From CBDFHC01 sp965247585 (GTDB lineage: Bacteria > Chloroflexota > Dehalococcoidia > Lucifugimonadales > GCA-2712585), in the NCBI GenBank assembly GCA_965247585.1, contig CBDFHC010000005.1, forward strand, positions 310,001-374,000: a DNA stretch of 64,000 nucleotides, written 5' to 3'. The translations under genes and the position numbers were made by a program. Positions 26,053 through 34,267 of this stretch are shown piece after piece (the first letter of the stretch is position 1; every line of letters starts with the position of its first letter). The notes under the pieces were generated by a model. That model saw nothing but the letters and a program-made list of their open reading frames with translations, ran no database searches and had not been told where the DNA came from.

Positions 26053-26167
26053 GATGGCAAATCACAGGTTGGTGCTTCCCGCCATCCCGCCCCGGAAGGT
26101 TTTATTTTAAGTTCTGAGGTTGTCTCTCAGACTCCCGGCAGATCAGGAAGACCTCCTCTGCACTCCC
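26053..26167 (+). repeat. Dispersed hairpin repeat, copy 19 (divergent)
   Basis: The left half is intact (cacaggttggtgcttcccgcc). The central hairpin is altered to ctgaggttgtctctcag with the outer CTGAG/CTCAG pairs kept. The right hairpin is gcagatcaggaagacctcctctgc, again with changed sequence but retained outer pairing. Confidence 0.82.
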
Positions 26168-26284
26168 CGATTTGCGGCTCTACGGCGGGTTTTTCACGCT
26201 ATTTCAAGGCGATCCAAGGAGATTACGAATGGGACAACCGGGTATAGATGCGCGGAAGGTTACTAGTCAGAGCAGGTTGGGGGG

Positions 26285-27190
26285 TTAGCGGGCGGCGAGG
26301 TCTTGAAATAGGTCGCGCCAGGTCTGCTCGCTGTCCAGGCCGTAGCCCTGGCGGTAGACGATAAGGCCGTTACGGTCGATGCCGAATTTGGTGGAGCGGG
26401 TTAAGGCGCGGAACGCCTGAATGGTGTCCAGGTGTTGTAGGGCCATGGGCCAGATGAAGCCTTCCTGCCGGGCATAGCTCCTTATCCTGTTAGCGTCCTC
26501 GGTGGGGTCGATGTCGATGGCGAGGAAGGAGACGTCGGCGGAGTAGTCCGGGTAGATGTCCTTGATGCGCCGTAACTCGGCGCGGCAGGTGCTTCACCAT
26601 ACGGCGAAGAAGAAAATGACCACCGGCCTTCCCTGATAGGTAGCAAGGGTGACCTGTTCGCCGTCAACGGTGGTGACGGAGAAGTCCGGGGCGCGCTGCC
26701 CCACCTGATGGCCGACTTCGACGGAGAGGAGGGCAGGAGCCGAGGTGGGAGTGGGGGGTTCCTCGGCAGGCTGGGCGGGTGGGGATTCGGCGGGGGGGTT
26801 CTCGTCGGGAGGCGCTACAGTGGAAGAGGCTGGACTGGTCGAGTCGGGCTGCGGCGAAGCGGGTCGCGCGTCTACCACGGTGGCCGGTGCCACACGGGTC
26901 TGGGTAGCAAGGGCGGAGGAAGACCCGGCACCGGAAGGGGAAGATGCGGGGGTAGCACCCGATTGGTTTTCCGGCACGGCAGCGACGGTGGTGGGCTGGG
27001 TGGGTGGAGTTCCCGATTCGGCAGATGCGGGTAGCGTGGAGGAAGCCTGGGTTGGAGAGGCCTGGTTGCTATCCGGCAGGGCGGTTGGAGAGGTAGATGG
27101 GGACGACGAACCGCCGCCGCAGGAGGCCAGCAAGGCCAAGGCGGTGAAGGAGGTCAGCAGTAGAAGCGAGTGCAGTTGTATTTTTGGCAT
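26285..27190 (-). CDS. Lipoprotein redoxin (TlpA/thioredoxin fold) with in-frame UGA, probable selenoprotein
   Basis: The full frame is 301 residues if UGA at 26594-26596 is read as selenocysteine 199. Residues 1-24 are a lipoprotein signal (ALLASC lipobox), followed by a Ser/Pro/Thr-rich linker to about residue 160, then GQRAPDFSVTTVDGEQVTL, typical of AhpC/TSA-TlpA redoxins, and VVIFFFAVW-U-STCRAEL. The active-site motif WCxxC is thus WUSTC. After the UGA the frame stays open and homologous: DVSFLAIDIDP, GFIWPMALQ, TKFGIDRNGLIVYRQG, DLFQDLAAR, then TAA. A hairpin suited to SECIS follows the UGA. The product should be an extracytoplasmic thiol-disulfide or peroxide-reducing enzyme. Alternatives are a recent nonsense mutation or sequencing error; presence of selA in the window and a second such gene argues against both. 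Confidence 0.85.
26567..26596 (-). promoter_or_regulatory. Putative SECIS element following UGA of the redoxin gene
   Basis: After the UGA come 10 nt, then GCGCCG (26583-26578), loop AGUUA (26577-26573) and CGGCGC (26572-26567), a perfect 6-bp GC stem. The loop begins 17 nt after the UGA and has G at its second position, which fits the general bacterial SECIS model (stem-loop 16-37 nt downstream, G in the first two loop positions). Folding was judged by eye. Confidence 0.65.
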
Positions 27191-27287
27191 GGCAAGTGCG
27201 GGAGCGGCCGGGTGTAGTTGGTACGGTAGCAGGTTAGCAAACGGATGTAAGCAGGGATAGCCAAGGCGATAGGTGTTGGCAGCAGAG

Positions 27288-27415
27288 AGGATTGCGAATC
27301 ACAGGTTGGTGGTGCCCACCGTCCCGCCCAGGAAGGTTTTTAGAGCTTGTTTCTGAGGAACACCCTCAGACTCCCGGCAGAACCACCCATGTCCCCTGCA
27401 CCCTCCTGGATGGCT
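27288..27415 (+). repeat. Dispersed hairpin repeat, copy 20
   Basis: The left half (gaatcacaggttggtggtgcccacc) and central hairpin with one mismatch (ctgaggaacaccctcag) are clear. The right hairpin is weaker (gcagaaccacccatgtcccctgc). It is in the gene-free stretch 27191-27657, which also has a degenerate cctcaggtgagcgggttt core at 27470. Confidence 0.85.
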
Positions 27416-27657
27416 GAGGGGGTTTTGGAAGTATTTTGAGCGGTGGATTGAAAGAAGACCCTGTGAGAGCCTCAGGTGAGCGGGTTTAGGTTGCACGGAG
27501 CGGTATTTTCGTAGGGGTCTCATGGCAGGAGGGCGCGCGCTGTTTGCCAGGGAGTAGCGTGGAAGGGACGATGAAAGGGGGGCCAATGCCTGTTTTCGTA
27601 CGGCTGAATTGCTTATGTTAAACTGCGGCGCAACTACCGAAGTGGAGGCCGAAGGCG

Positions 27658-29085
27658 ATGCTGGACCTGGTGATAAAGGGCGGACGGGTTGTTACCCCCA
27701 GCGGCGTGGGCGACTGGGACGTGGGAATTGAAGGGGAGCGAATAGCGGCGGTGGCGGCCCCGGGCAGCCTGCCGGAGGAGGGGGGCCGGGTGATAGACGC
27801 TTCCGGAAAGATTGTGATTCCGGGGGGGATAGAGCCCCACGCCCACATTGCGGCGCCGATCCTGTTTCAGCCGGGCAATCTGGAAACGGCGCCACCGGAA
27901 CAGGTGACCCGGGCGGCGCTGTTCGGTGGGACGACGACGGTGGTGGACTTCGCGACCTGCAACCCGCAGAGGGACATCCCAGAAGCCATCGCGGAGCGGA
28001 ACTCGCGGTGGAGGGGGCAGTCGTACTGCGACTATACCTATCACATAACGGTGACGGGGACGCCTTCGCTGAAGGTGATTGACCAGATAAAGGACGCGGT
28101 GGCGGAAGGGTTTCCCACGATCAAGCTGTTCACCACCAACATTATCCCCGATGTATCGGAAGACCGGCGGCGAATGGTGGGGATGGGGGATATGTCAGCG
28201 ATAATGGAGGAACTGGTGAAGCACAACGGGCTGCTGTTTGTCCACTCGGAGGACGACGACATTGTGCAGCACATGTACCAAAAGCTGATCCGCGAGGAGA
28301 GGACGGAGTGGCAGAACATGCCGCTGGTGCACAACAACATGTCCGAGGACATTTCGTTTCGCCGGGTGATACGGCTGGCGAAGTGGACCGGATCGGCGAT
28401 CTACTTCGTACACGTGAGCGCGAAGGAGGGGGTGGAGGCGATAAGGGAGGCGCGGTCCGACGGACTGCCGATTTACGGCGAGACGCTGCACAACTATTTC
28501 AGCTTCACTTCGGACAACTACAGCGAACCGGACGGGATGAAGTACCACACGTATCCATCGTTAAAGTCTGAGGAGGACCGGCTGATGCTGTGGGACGGGC
28601 TACTGAAGGGGGGTCTGAACACGGTGGCCACGGACGAGTACTGTACGGCGTATGAGTTGAAGACTCGGGGGAAAACCATTACCAACGTTACGGGTGGACA
28701 CAATGGCGCGGAGACGAGGGTAGGTATTACATATAACGAGGGGGTGGTGAAACGTGGGATGTCTCTGGAGCGGTTCGTGGAGGTAACATCTTCGAATGCG
28801 GCGCGGTTGATAGGGCTGTACCCGAGGAAGGGGGCCATAGCGCCGGGGAGCGACGCGGACGTGGCGCTGATAGACCCCAGCATGGACCGGAAGTTGGCAA
28901 AGGGTGACTTTCATATAAGCGATTACAGTATTTGGGAGGGGTGGCCGATAAAGGGATGGCCGGTAACCACGGTGCTGAGGGGGAAGGTTGTAGTGGAGAA
29001 CGGGGAGATGCAGGGGCAGCAGGGGTACGGGCAGCTCATTCCCCGCAAGATATCCTCGGAGGTATTGAACAGGCCGACGGTGTAG
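27658..29085 (+). CDS. Dihydropyrimidinase/hydantoinase-like amidohydrolase
   Basis: A 475-residue cyclic-imidase superfamily enzyme. The N-terminal beta sandwich opens with MLDLVIKGGRVVTPSGVGDWDVGIEGERI; IEPHAHIAAP holds the binuclear-metal HxH, FPTIKLFTTN supplies the Lys that is carbamylated in the family, LFVHSEDDD and FVHVSAKEGVEAI hold the later His ligands, and TVATDEYCTAYE the terminal Asp (relatives have DHxP). It should hydrolyse a cyclic amide such as a dihydropyrimidine or hydantoin. ATG is preceded by GGAGGCCGAAGGCG. The second member of the family is at 52565. A repeat begins 12 bp after the stop. Confidence 0.88.
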   Translation: MLDLVIKGGRVVTPSGVGDWDVGIEGERIAAVAAPGSLPEEGGRVIDASGKIVIPGGIEPHAHIAAPILFQPGNLETAPPEQVTRAALFGGTTTVVDFATCNPQRDIPEAIAERNSRWRGQSYCDYTYHITVTGTPSLKVIDQIKDAVAEGFPTIKLFTTNIIPDVSEDRRRMVGMGDMSAIMEELVKHNGLLFVHSEDDDIVQHMYQKLIREERTEWQNMPLVHNNMSEDISFRRVIRLAKWTGSAIYFVHVSAKEGVEAIREARSDGLPIYGETLHNYFSFTSDNYSEPDGMKYHTYPSLKSEEDRLMLWDGLLKGGLNTVATDEYCTAYELKTRGKTITNVTGGHNGAETRVGITYNEGVVKRGMSLERFVEVTSSNAARLIGLYPRKGAIAPGSDADVALIDPSMDRKLAKGDFHISDYSIWEGWPIKGWPVTTVLRGKVVVENGEMQGQQGYGQLIPRKISSEVLNRPTV

Positions 29086-29096
29086 GGGGGGATTTG

Positions 29097-29157
29097 AGTC
29101 TGAGGGATACCCTCAGACTCCCGGCAGCCACCACTCAGGTTCCCTGCACTCTCCAGT
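29097..29157 (+). repeat. Dispersed hairpin repeat, copy 21 (right half only)
   Basis: It carries ctgagggataccctcag then cccggcagccaccactcaggttccctgcactctcc. It lies just after the dihydropyrimidinase stop. The rest of the stretch up to 29332 has no gene. Confidence 0.85.
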
Positions 29158-29332
29158 GTGGCTGGTGTAGATTGTGCGCTGGTGGCGCTTTCCCAAAGGC
29201 CGAAGCTCTATTTTGGAAGCAAGTCCGGGGATGGGTTGCGGGGCGAGAAATGATGGGTGGAGCGCTTCCATTCATGGAACGGAAGGGAGGGTTTGATAGC
29301 GGTCAGGAGAGGCATCAGAACGGCTGAAACCG

Positions 29333-29361
29333 TTGCCCAGGTATAATGGCTATGCTATACT
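29333..29361 (+). promoter_or_regulatory. Probable sigma-70-type promoter of rpsB
   Basis: TTGCCC (29333-29338), 17 bp, then TATACT (29356-29361), about 60 bp ahead of the rpsB start. A second A/T-rich box TATAAT at 29342-29347 lies inside the spacer without a partner. It is the obvious start for the housekeeping run downstream. Confidence 0.5.
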
Positions 29362-29421
29362 CCGTGACTACTGTACGCCTAGGGCTCAGATAAAAAACGG
29401 GTAAGGACAAAGGAAGGGTAT

Positions 29422-30393
29422 ATGGTCGAAACGTTAGAACAGGCGCCAACAGCGGAGCGAGAGCCAATAACGATGAAGTCGCTGCTGGAGGCAGGGGTGC
29501 ATTTTGGGCACCAGACGCGCCGCTGGAACCCCCGGATGAAGCCGTTCATATTCACGCAGCGGAACGGCATCCACATAATAGACCTGCAGAAGAGCCTGCG
29601 GTACTTAGAGGCGGCGGCGGCCGCGGCACGGGAAATAGTGAAGGGCGGCGGAGAGATACTGTTCGTAGGGACGAAGAAGCAGGCGCAAGAAGCGATAGCG
29701 TCAGAGGCCAACCGTTGTGAGATGCCTTACGTGAACCAGCGATGGCTGGGGGGCACGATGACGAACTTCAGCACCATCCGGCGGCGGGTGGACTATATGA
29801 TAGAGCTGGAAACCCAGAAGGAAGAGGGGCGGTGGGACTCGTTTTCGAAAAAAGTGGCGCTGAAGCTGGATGAGCAGCTAGCCCGGCTGCACAAGTATTT
29901 CCGCGGGATACGGGACATGAAATCGCTGCCGGCGGCCATATTTGTAATAGACATGCCCAAGGAGGACATCTGCGTAGCCGAGGCGCGGAAGCTGAAGATA
30001 TCGCTGATCTCAATAATAGATTCTGATTGCAACCCGGACTTGATTGACCATTACATTCCGGGCAACGACGACGCAATACGGTCCATCAGGCTGATAACGT
30101 CCAGGATAGCTGATGGGGCTTTAGAGGGGTTGCAGGAGCGAAGGGCGCTGCAGATGGAGCAGGAAGCGGTAGAAGCAGAACTGGCGGCGGAAGTGGAAGC
30201 ACGGGAGGAAGCGGAAGCCGCAGCAGTGCTTGAAGCGCGAATGAAAGCGGAAGCCGTATCAGAACTTGAAGAACGGATGAAAGCGGAGGCCCCAGCAGAA
30301 GTAGAAGCTGAAGTGGGGAGTGCAAACCAGGTGGAAGCAGCCTCCCCAGAGGAACCCGAAGAGATGGTAGAAGCGGCTCCTCCCGTCAACTAA
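29422..30393 (+). CDS. rpsB: 30S ribosomal protein S2 with long acidic C-terminal tail
   Basis: Residues 1-235 are a normal S2: MKSLLEAGVHFGHQTRRWNPRMK, FVGTKKQAQEAI, VNQRWLGGTMTNF, IFVIDMPKE, DSDCNPDLIDHYIPGNDDAIRSIRLI. From about residue 236 a tail of about 85 residues rich in Glu and Ala follows, with related stretches LEARMKAEAVSE and LEERMKAEAPAE, likely a helical, partly disordered extension. The ATG follows AGGAAGGG. It heads the order rpsB-tsf-pyrH-frr, which is conserved in bacteria. It is essential for 30S assembly and mRNA binding. Confidence 0.97.
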   Translation: MVETLEQAPTAEREPITMKSLLEAGVHFGHQTRRWNPRMKPFIFTQRNGIHIIDLQKSLRYLEAAAAAAREIVKGGGEILFVGTKKQAQEAIASEANRCEMPYVNQRWLGGTMTNFSTIRRRVDYMIELETQKEEGRWDSFSKKVALKLDEQLARLHKYFRGIRDMKSLPAAIFVIDMPKEDICVAEARKLKISLISIIDSDCNPDLIDHYIPGNDDAIRSIRLITSRIADGALEGLQERRALQMEQEAVEAELAAEVEAREEAEAAAVLEARMKAEAVSELEERMKAEAPAEVEAEVGSANQVEAASPEEPEEMVEAAPPVN

Positions 30394-30413
30394 CAAATAA
30401 TTAGGAGTTCGCT

Positions 30414-30917
30414 TTGCAGGTTAGCGTAGACCAAATCAAGACGCTTCGCGAACGGACCAGCGCGGGAGTAATGGACTGCAAACGGGCGCTGGAGGAGAGC
30501 GAAGGGGACTTAGACCGGGCCGAAGAGGTGTTGAAGAGCGCCGGGCTATCTGCCGCGGCCCGGAGGTCTCACAGGGCAATGAATGAGGGGATCGTGGCGT
30601 CTTATATCCACAGCGGCGGGCGAATAGGGGCTTTGGTGGAGTTGAACTGCGAGACGGATTTCGTGGCGAGAACTGCGGAGATGAAGGGTCTGACGCACGA
30701 TCTGGCGATGCAGGTGGCGGCGATGGCCCCGTTATACGTTAGCGAGGCGGACCTGCCCTCTGATGAGGAGCGTCCAGCGCACGAGGTGTGTCTGTTAAAG
30801 CAGACGTTTATAAAGGACCCGAGCCGCCGGGTGGAGGAGGTGGTGCAGGAGGTGGTAGCCAAGATGGGGGAGAACGTGAGGATCCACCGTTTCATGCGAT
30901 TCGCCCTGGGAGAGTAG
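30414..30917 (+). CDS. tsf: Translation elongation factor Ts
   Basis: A 167-residue guanine-nucleotide exchange factor for EF-Tu, of the short type without the extended C-terminal coiled-coil domain. VDQIKTLRERTSAGVMDCKRALEESEGDLDRAEEVLKSAG is the N-terminal UBA-like domain, and GALVELNCETDFVARTAEMKGL is the core motif TDFVA. The start is TTG at 30414, with the ribosome site TTAGGAG. It lies 20 bp after rpsB and 9 bp before pyrH. Confidence 0.96.
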   Translation: MQVSVDQIKTLRERTSAGVMDCKRALEESEGDLDRAEEVLKSAGLSAAARRSHRAMNEGIVASYIHSGGRIGALVELNCETDFVARTAEMKGLTHDLAMQVAAMAPLYVSEADLPSDEERPAHEVCLLKQTFIKDPSRRVEEVVQEVVAKMGENVRIHRFMRFALGE

Positions 30918-30926
30918 GGAGCTCCG

Positions 30927-31652
30927 GTGGTCAAGTCCATATACCAAAGGGCACTGCTGAAGTTGAGCGGTGAGGCGCTGAAGGGGAATGCAGCCTACGG
31001 GATTGACCCGCAAGCCACGGAGTACATAGCCGGGCAGATAAGAGTAGCGTACGACCTAGGGATAGAGTTGTGCGCCGTGGTGGGAGGGGGGAACATCTGG
31101 CGAGGACAGTCGGCGGCGGATCAAGGGATGGACAGGTCCACCGCGGACTACGCGGGGATGCTGGCGACGGTGATAAACTCGCTGGCACTGCAGGACGCGC
31201 TGGAGAGGCAACAGTTGGACACGCGGATTCAGGTGGCGATCCCGATGCAATCCATAGCGGAGCCGTACATCCGGCGACGTGCGATACGACACCTGGAGAA
31301 GGGGAGGGTGGTGCTGTTCGGGGCGGGGACAGGGAACCCGTACATGACGACGGATACGGCGGCGGCGCTGAGGGCGATAGAGATAGGGGCCGAGGTGCTG
31401 CTGATGGCCAAGAACAGGGTAGACGGGGTATATGATGCGGACCCGAACATTTACAAAGACGCCAAGCTGTTCAAGCGGCTAGACTATATGGAAGCGCTGA
31501 ACCGGCGCCTGGATGTAATGGATAGCACGGCGCTGTCGCTGTGCATGGAGAACCACCTACCGATAATAGTCTTCGACATCTTTCGACCGGGAAACATAGC
31601 GACGGTGCTGTCCGGAGAGACGGTGGGCACCACCATTGCGGAAAAGGTGTAG
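30927..31652 (+). CDS. pyrH: UMP kinase
   Basis: A 241-residue amino-acid-kinase-fold UMP kinase that makes UDP from UMP. Motifs: LLKLSGEALKG near residue 10, VVGGGNIWRG near 55, MLATVINSLALQDALE, FGAGTGNPYMTTDTAAALRA, VDGVYDADP. GTG start at 30927, preceded by GGGAGC. frr follows 2 bp later. All family residues are present. Confidence 0.97.
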   Translation: MVKSIYQRALLKLSGEALKGNAAYGIDPQATEYIAGQIRVAYDLGIELCAVVGGGNIWRGQSAADQGMDRSTADYAGMLATVINSLALQDALERQQLDTRIQVAIPMQSIAEPYIRRRAIRHLEKGRVVLFGAGTGNPYMTTDTAAALRAIEIGAEVLLMAKNRVDGVYDADPNIYKDAKLFKRLDYMEALNRRLDVMDSTALSLCMENHLPIIVFDIFRPGNIATVLSGETVGTTIAEKV

Positions 31653-31654
31653 AG

Positions 31655-32242
31655 ATGGCATCCAAGACGAGTGAAGAGGCCCCGACACCGGAAGAAATCC
31701 TGGACGATGCCTCTGAGCGGATGGGCAAGTCAGTGGAGTTTCTGAAGCGGGACCTGGGCACGGTGCGTACTGGAAGGGCGACCACGGCGCTGGTGGAGCA
31801 CATACCGGCGGACTATTATGGAACGCCAACGCCATTGAGCCAAATGAGCACAATTTCGACGCCAGACGCGGAGATGATACTGATCCAGCCGTGGGACCGG
31901 CAATCGCTTGGGGCGATTGAGCGGGCGATTCAGCAATCTTCCATAGGGCTGAACCCGGCCAATGACGGCACGGTGATAAGGGTGCCGGTGCCGCCGCTGA
32001 GCCAGGAGAGGCGGCAGGAGCTGGTGAAGTCTCTGGGGAAGAAGGTGGAAGACGCCAAGGTGGCGGTGAGGAATGTGCGGCGGGACGCCCAGGAAAAGGT
32101 GAGGGGGCTGGAAAAGAATAAGGATATCTCTCAGGACGAAAGCAAGAGGGCGCAGGATGACTTGCAGAAGCGGACCGATAGCCACGTTGCGGGTATAGAC
32201 AGCTACTGGGCAATCAAGGTAGAAGAGATGATGAAGGTTTAG
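31655..32242 (+). CDS. frr: Ribosome recycling factor
   Basis: A 195-residue factor that splits the post-termination ribosome with EF-G. GKSVEFLKRDLGTVRTGRATTALVEHI is the domain I signature; YYGTPTPLSQMSTISTPDAEMILIQPWD, AIQQSSIGLNPANDGTVIRVPVPPLSQERR and EEKNKDISQDE-like segments follow (LEKNKDISQDESKRAQDDLQ). The frame is open upstream to 31541 inside pyrH; I choose the ATG 31655, 2 bp after the pyrH stop, because homology starts there. A slightly long N-terminus (SSKTSEEAPTPEE) precedes the conserved domain. Confidence 0.96.
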   Translation: MASKTSEEAPTPEEILDDASERMGKSVEFLKRDLGTVRTGRATTALVEHIPADYYGTPTPLSQMSTISTPDAEMILIQPWDRQSLGAIERAIQQSSIGLNPANDGTVIRVPVPPLSQERRQELVKSLGKKVEDAKVAVRNVRRDAQEKVRGLEKNKDISQDESKRAQDDLQKRTDSHVAGIDSYWAIKVEEMMKV

Positions 32243-32255
32243 CGGGCTATGCGGG

Positions 32256-33035
32256 ATGCGAACAGGTATGCCGGGCGCTGAAAAGAGCCTCACCACGCAG
32301 CTAACGCGGCGAGACGGAGAGGAAGCCGAGGGCAGCCTTCCAGCACCACGGCACGTGGCCATCATTATGGATGGTAATGGACGGTGGGCCACGGAGAGGG
32401 GGCTTCCCCGGAACGAGGGGCACCGGGCGGGCGTGGGGAAGCTGCGGGAAGTGCTGGGGTGGCTGGGAGAGGCGGGGGTTGAATATGTGACGATCTACGC
32501 CTTTTCCACGGAGAACTGGAGGAGGCCGGAGGGCGAGGTTGAAGGGATACTTTCGCTGCTCAGGTCCGTGATTGAAAAGGAAACGCAAGACCTACACGAG
32601 CGCGAGGTAAGGATAGTGCTGCTGGGCAGCACGGAGCGGCTGGACGCGAAGCTGAAGAGGTCAGTGGAGCTGAGTCAGGAGTTGACGCGAGAAAACTCGA
32701 GGATGACGCTGTGCGTGGCGTTTGACTACGGGGGGAGACGGGAGATTCTGGAGGCGGTGAAGGGGTTGATGCGGGACGGGGTGTCTCCGGAATCGCTGGA
32801 CGAGGATGTGTTCAGCTCTTATCTGTACACGCACGATATTCCGGACCCGGACCTGATTATCCGGACGGGTGGCAACCAGCGGTTGAGCAATTTCCTGCTG
32901 TGGCAGTCAGCGTACAGCGAGTTCTTTTCGACAGCGACAGCGTGGCCCAGCCTGGGGCCGGAGGACATCCAGCTCGCCATACAGTCATATCGAAGCCGCA
33001 AGAGACGCTTTGGTTCGATAGCCCCTGAGGGCTAG
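32256..33035 (+). CDS. uppS: Undecaprenyl (polyprenyl) diphosphate synthase
   Basis: A 259-residue cis-prenyltransferase making the C55 lipid carrier for cell-wall and glycan synthesis. IIMDGNGRWATERGLPRNEGHRAG holds the diphosphate-binding Asp, YVTIYAFSTENWRRP the catalytic Asn and Trp region, and DPDLIIRTGGNQRLSNFLLWQSAYSEFFS the RxxG-xxRxSxFLxWQ signature. Start is ATG 32256; a later ATG at 32268 is possible. The cdsA start is 3 bp after its stop. Confidence 0.96.
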   Translation: MRTGMPGAEKSLTTQLTRRDGEEAEGSLPAPRHVAIIMDGNGRWATERGLPRNEGHRAGVGKLREVLGWLGEAGVEYVTIYAFSTENWRRPEGEVEGILSLLRSVIEKETQDLHEREVRIVLLGSTERLDAKLKRSVELSQELTRENSRMTLCVAFDYGGRREILEAVKGLMRDGVSPESLDEDVFSSYLYTHDIPDPDLIIRTGGNQRLSNFLLWQSAYSEFFSTATAWPSLGPEDIQLAIQSYRSRKRRFGSIAPEG

Positions 33036-33038
33036 TCT

Positions 33039-33854
33039 TTGCGGGTCAGGATCCTAGTTGGGCTACTAGGCGCACCGGCGCTGTTCGGCGTTATCTGGGG
33101 CGGGTCCCCGTTTCTGACGATTCTGGTGGCGTTGGCCGCGCTGTGGGGGATGTACGAGTTCAACGGGCTGTCCCGGGGGACGGGGGCCGTCACTGCGCTG
33201 GCGCCAGGGTTGCTGCTGACGCTGCTATTTGTGCTGAACGGGCAGTTGGCGGAGAAGGAGGGGAGCTCAGCGCAGTTCCTGATCGCGGCGGCCTTCGGGG
33301 TGCCGCTGGTGTGGAACGCGGTGCGACCGGGGCGCAGCACGCGGGGGTTTGTACAGAGTTGGCTGCTGGCGGCGGCGGGACCGCTGTACGTGGGGCTGCT
33401 ACTGTCTCACGCGTTGATGCTGCGAGAAGCGGGAGATTTGCTGTACGACGGGCGTAACTGGCTGCTCTTCGCGGTGTTTACAACTTTCGCTACGGACACG
33501 GGGGCGTATTTTGTGGGGAAAGGGGTGGGAAGGCACCGGATGGCGCCGAGCATCAGCCCGGGGAAGACCTGGGAGGGGGCGGCAGGGGGGTTGGCGGGGG
33601 CGGTGGGGGTGGCGGTTGCGATGAGGGCGATATTCGATCTGGAAGCTGGGGTGTTGGAGGTTGCGCTTCTAGGGCTGGGTCTGGGGGCAGCAGCGCAGGT
33701 GGGCGACCTGGCGGAGTCAATGTTGAAGCGGCGGGCTGGTGCGAAGGACGCGGGGGCGTTGATACCGGGTCACGGCGGGGTGCTGGACAGAATGGACTCA
33801 CTGTTGGTAACGATCCCCGTGACCTACTACAGCATGGCGCTTATAATTGGCTGA
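33039..33854 (+). CDS. cdsA: Phosphatidate cytidylyltransferase
   Basis: A 271-residue polytopic membrane enzyme that makes CDP-diacylglycerol. Hydrophobic segments near residues 8-25, 28-45, 55-72, 110-130 and more are visible. The family signature is KDAGALIPGHGGVLDRMDS near residue 240, with both Asp residues. ATDTGAYFVGKGVGRHRMAPSISPGKTWEG is the conserved cytoplasmic loop. Start is TTG 33039, with GAGGGCTAG upstream inside the uppS end. dxr follows after two hairpin repeats, so transcription may be interrupted here. Confidence 0.95.
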   Translation: MRVRILVGLLGAPALFGVIWGGSPFLTILVALAALWGMYEFNGLSRGTGAVTALAPGLLLTLLFVLNGQLAEKEGSSAQFLIAAAFGVPLVWNAVRPGRSTRGFVQSWLLAAAGPLYVGLLLSHALMLREAGDLLYDGRNWLLFAVFTTFATDTGAYFVGKGVGRHRMAPSISPGKTWEGAAGGLAGAVGVAVAMRAIFDLEAGVLEVALLGLGLGAAAQVGDLAESMLKRRAGAKDAGALIPGHGGVLDRMDSLLVTIPVTYYSMALIIG

Positions 33855-33905
33855 TGGTGTTTGGTGGGGCAAGTTCCGGTGGTTATGGGCATGGCCACTC
33901 CAGCG

Positions 33906-34025
33906 GAATCCAAATCGCAGGTTGGTGGTTCCCACCATCCCATCCAGAAAGGTTTTAAGATAGAAATTCTGAGGGACACCCTCAGACTCCCCCCAGGGGG
34001 GATGGACCCCTCTGGACTCCCCCTT
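33906..34025 (+). repeat. Dispersed hairpin repeat, copy 22
   Basis: The left hairpin ggttggtggttcccacc and central hairpin are perfect. The right segment is ccccaggggggatggacccctctggactccccc, again a hairpin but with a changed sequence. Lies between cdsA and dxr. Confidence 0.9.
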
Positions 34026-34105
34026 GAGGTCTCATCTTGTGGATGACGGCAAGTATTTTCGAGGCACTCAGTCATGGCGACGGGTATCAGCACCGCAGGG
34101 GGATT

Positions 34106-34218
34106 GAAAATCCAAGGTTGGTGGTGACCACCAACCGGCTCCGAAGGGGTTATGAAGCTAATTTCTGAGGGGCACCCTCAGACTCCCGGCAAGGAACCCA
34201 GGTTCCCTGCATTCTCCC
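34106..34218 (+). repeat. Dispersed hairpin repeat, copy 23 (perfect left stem)
   Basis: The left hairpin here is ggttggtgg-tga-ccaccaacc, a perfect 9-bp stem, whereas most copies read ccaccatcc with a mismatch. The right hairpin is ggcaaggaacccaggttccctgc. It ends about 50 bp before dxr. Confidence 0.9.
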
Positions 34219-34267
34219 GTGTAGTGCCCACAGTGGTGATAGAAGGGAAATAGGTAGGACGATAACG

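Noticed and set aside
26594..27190. Redoxin gene as a simple truncated or nonsense-mutated gene
   Set aside because: The frame continues for 102 homologous codons without other damage, the UGA hits precisely the redox residue, a suitable hairpin follows, and SelA is encoded nearby. I cannot fully exclude a sequencing error.
31541..31654. Upstream start of frr inside pyrH
   Set aside because: The added residues (MHGEPPTDNSL) are out-of-frame pyrH sequence; homology begins at the ATG 31655.
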